DNA from: Undibacterium sp. YM2
GTDB taxonomy: Bacteria; Pseudomonadota; Gammaproteobacteria; Burkholderiales; Burkholderiaceae_D
DNA length: 64,000 bases
Reading direction: 5' to 3'
Assembly: GCF_009937975.1 (NCBI RefSeq)
Contig: NZ_AP018441.1
Coordinates: forward strand, 4,526,001-4,590,000
Both the position numbers and the translations under genes were made by a program. The notes beneath the pieces are model-generated. The model saw nothing but the letters and a program-made list of their open reading frames with translations. It searched no databases and was not told where the DNA came from. Shown in pieces: positions 62,261 to 64,000 of this stretch; within the stretch, counting starts at the first letter, position 1, and every line of letters starts with the position of its first letter.

Positions 62261-62986
62261 ATGAGCAATACAAATCTGGCCATAGAAACGAAATACGAAC
62301 ACGGTGGTGGCTATGGCGTCAACGAAGGTGAATTGCTGTACGCGCTGAGGAAAAAGAGCAAATTAACGATGCTCAAGATGGTCGTCCACGATGTCTCGCT
62401 GTGGTCTGTGCTGGTCGGCCTGTTTTTCTGGGGGCCGCTGCTATGGAGCCTGATGCTGTATCCTGCTTTTGTGATCCTGGCTCTGGTACTGCGCAATTTC
62501 ATCGACATGCCAAATTCAGACATTAATATGTACGCTGCCTCGCTGGCCTATGCGGCTGGCATCTGGCTGTCGCTGCGCAAGCAAACCCCGGTGCGTGATT
62601 ACATGACCAGGAAGCAGCATGCCGCCACCAAAACCCTGCATCTCGATTGCACCCAGAAACTGCTGGTGGCAGAAGAAGCCTATCGATTTTTCCCCGCAAA
62701 AAACCGTACAGTGAAAGTGCCGTTTGAGCATCTGCACACCTGGGCGACCTGGCAGCATGCCGACAAAGAACGGGCGGATGACGATAGCTATCTGGATTCC
62801 GTCAGCATCTATCTCAGAATCAGACGCAACAGCCGCCTCGACATGGAGTGGGCCAACAAAAAAATCGGTGACCCGGTTTTTTATCATCAATATGATAGTA
62901 GCGATGCCACGCAGAATGCGCAGGCAAAAGCGAAGTTTGATGAAGTCATGGCTTTGTTTGCGGATTGCGGGATAGGGCAGAAATGA
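62261..62986 (+). CDS. Hypothetical membrane protein, 241 aa
   Basis: Two to three hydrophobic segments (about 45-85 WSVLVGLFFWGPLLWSLMLY and following; about 90-108), then a soluble C-terminal domain with many charged residues (HADKERADDDSYLDSV). AAAGGAGATG precedes the ATG. No family recognised. Confidence 0.7.
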   Translation: MSNTNLAIETKYEHGGGYGVNEGELLYALRKKSKLTMLKMVVHDVSLWSVLVGLFFWGPLLWSLMLYPAFVILALVLRNFIDMPNSDINMYAASLAYAAGIWLSLRKQTPVRDYMTRKQHAATKTLHLDCTQKLLVAEEAYRFFPAKNRTVKVPFEHLHTWATWQHADKERADDDSYLDSVSIYLRIRRNSRLDMEWANKKIGDPVFYHQYDSSDATQNAQAKAKFDEVMALFADCGIGQK

Positions 62987-63076
62987 GATTGCTCTATTTT
63001 TTGGATTGGCTTGCCAAACGATAGACCACAAAAGAGACACAAAGAAAAACCGCTGCCATCAAATGACCCGCAGTTT

Positions 63077-63153
63077 GTAGGGTGCGTTTCAACGCACCAT
63101 CTCGTCAATCATCAGTAGCGCGAAGAATGATGGTGCGTCAAGACGCACCCTAC
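63077..63153. repeat. GTAGGGTGCGTT BIME-like paired repeat
   Basis: Arms GTAGGGTGCGTTTCAACGCACC and GGTGCGTCAAGACGCACC inverted around about 33 bases. Confidence 0.85.
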
Positions 63154-63170
63154 TGGCTGACCCGCAGTTT

Positions 63171-63238
63171 GTAGGGTGCGCCATGCGCACCATTACGGCA
63201 ATGCAAATAAATACAATGGTGCGCACGGCGCACCCTAC
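63171..63238. repeat. GTAGGGTGCGCC BIME-like paired repeat
   Basis: Second element immediately after the first, with 18 bases between; arms GTAGGGTGCGCCATGCGCACC and its partner. The spacing shows a tandem pair of elements. Confidence 0.85.
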
Positions 63239-63409
63239 CAATCCACAACATTCATCGTGCACGGCACCGGCATCTTACCAAGGCATGCAAGCACCTCATG
63301 CGGCGGATTACAATGCGCCCTACGTCAAGATCACGTCATGAATAGCTTGTGATTGCGAGACAAATGCGGGCAATAGCGCTGTCCGATTTTAAGAACAAGA
63401 CCTCATGAT

Positions 63410-63997
63410 CTATGATGTTTTCAATTTTCTTTGCCAAATCATCCGGGGAATACTGATTCTTTTGTTTGTGTCGCCATCCCATTCAACAAACAAGCCATGA
63501 GATTGCAATGTTTTTTTGATGATTTCAGCGACCTCCAACTTCCCCTCTTCGGTGTCACGCATGTCGCCAAAGGCAAGAAATATGCCCTGCCCAGCAACCG
63601 CCCTCTCTACATCTTGCCCATGATAAAAACAATATCCACGGTAGGTTCCCGGTGGCATTTTTGAGTGAACTTCACTGACGTCTTCATGGCCATCACTCGT
63701 CGTATATCCAGCGTTGTGGATGGCGATGATCCATTTTGAATTCAACTCATCAAAGGCAGTATCAAGCCTGTCGCAATCCGTTGTATCGGGCCATTTTCGC
63801 TCCTGCTTTCTCTTCTCGGAAAATTCCCGGTTAATCAATGCCCGCATATCTATTTCATCGACATCATCTTCCAGTATATCGTCAAGCAGTTCGTTAACGC
63901 GGTTGGCATCATAAAACCCCGACCAAACCCATGCATGGATAGCCTTTGTAATATAGCGCTCATTGTCGTTCTGGTTCATATTGTCCATTTCTGACAT
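63410..63997 (-). CDS. DUF6891-like hypothetical protein
   Basis: 195 residues, soluble, acidic. WPDTTDCDRLDTAFDELNS, IIAIHNAGYTTSDG and the C-terminal LFVEWDGDTNKRISIP segment fit a DUF6891-type family as I recall it; no activity is known. The gene starts three bases from the window edge, so an upstream start beyond the window cannot be excluded. Confidence 0.7.
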   Translation of the reverse strand: MSEMDNMNQNDNERYITKAIHAWVWSGFYDANRVNELLDDILEDDVDEIDMRALINREFSEKRKQERKWPDTTDCDRLDTAFDELNSKWIIAIHNAGYTTSDGHEDVSEVHSKMPPGTYRGYCFYHGQDVERAVAGQGIFLAFGDMRDTEEGKLEVAEIIKKTLQSHGLFVEWDGDTNKRISIPRMIWQRKLKTS

Positions 63998-64000
63998 TTC

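Noticed and set aside
19138..63238. Recurring 75-90 base repeats as a CRISPR array
   Set aside because: They are dispersed, inverted-paired and without regular spacers.

Overview
The window reads as chromosomal DNA of a betaproteobacterium, most likely Burkholderiales and near Oxalobacteraceae. This is inferred from protein style, moderate GC, many short REP/BIME-like repeats and the gene families present; no rRNA or tRNA is available to fix it. No CRISPR array, tRNA or rRNA gene was seen.

Layout. 0-7 kb: a minus-strand cluster of small secreted or membrane proteins, including two membrane-protein/TonB-C-domain pairs that are tandem duplicates (one pair fused and frameshifted), a SulP anion transporter and a third, half-size paralogue of the membrane protein. 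7.4-11 kb: a VirK/YbjX-like protein, a rifampin ADP-ribosyltransferase (arr) and a HipA/HipB-type toxin-antitoxin pair in toxin-first order behind a large inverted-repeat operator. 11-16 kb: a MASE1 hybrid histidine kinase with an HPt domain, followed by a PleD-like REC-GGDEF response regulator. 16-23 kb: a SUKH/HEAT lipoprotein, two Asr-like Ala/Lys/His-rich exported proteins, a branched-chain amino-acid binding protein and regulators. 23-31 kb: an amino-acid catabolic cluster (GltI-like binding protein, diaminopropionate ammonia-lyase, a frameshifted M20 amidohydrolase, AsnC/Lrp regulator, PuuD-like hydrolase, DadA, ornithine-cyclodeaminase family). 31-37 kb: a site-2-protease homologue without its catalytic residues, a LysE exporter, a second near-identical copy of the Asr-like cassette, and a YtrA-type ABC operon whose GntR regulator is reduced to a fragment. 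37-44 kb: an RTX/DUF4214 secreted protein, a DapF-like protein with both catalytic cysteines changed to serine, a quinone oxidoreductase with a divergent MarR regulator, an archaeal-type aspartyl-tRNA synthetase behind an apparent Asn-codon attenuator, and a serine beta-lactamase-like hydrolase. 44-53 kb: a two-component-propeller diguanylate cyclase, a SnoaL-like protein, a LysR regulator and an HEASH-containing exported protein. 53-57 kb: an IS110-family element inserted in a palindromic repeat, then an AT-rich stretch with two orphan genes. 57-64 kb: a sedolisin (S53) protease with two PPC domains, an SH3-like exported protein and hypotheticals.

The two strongest observations are regulatory RNAs. 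(1) Upstream of the aspartyl-tRNA synthetase lies an open frame with an Asn-rich run, three mutually exclusive pairing segments and an intrinsic terminator: the layout of a transcription attenuator that senses Asn-tRNA. (2) The non-coding end of the IS110 element contains two guide segments that match the two sides of its own insertion site (9 and 7 nt), as expected for a bridge RNA; the target is the arm of a MITE/REP-like palindrome present several times here.
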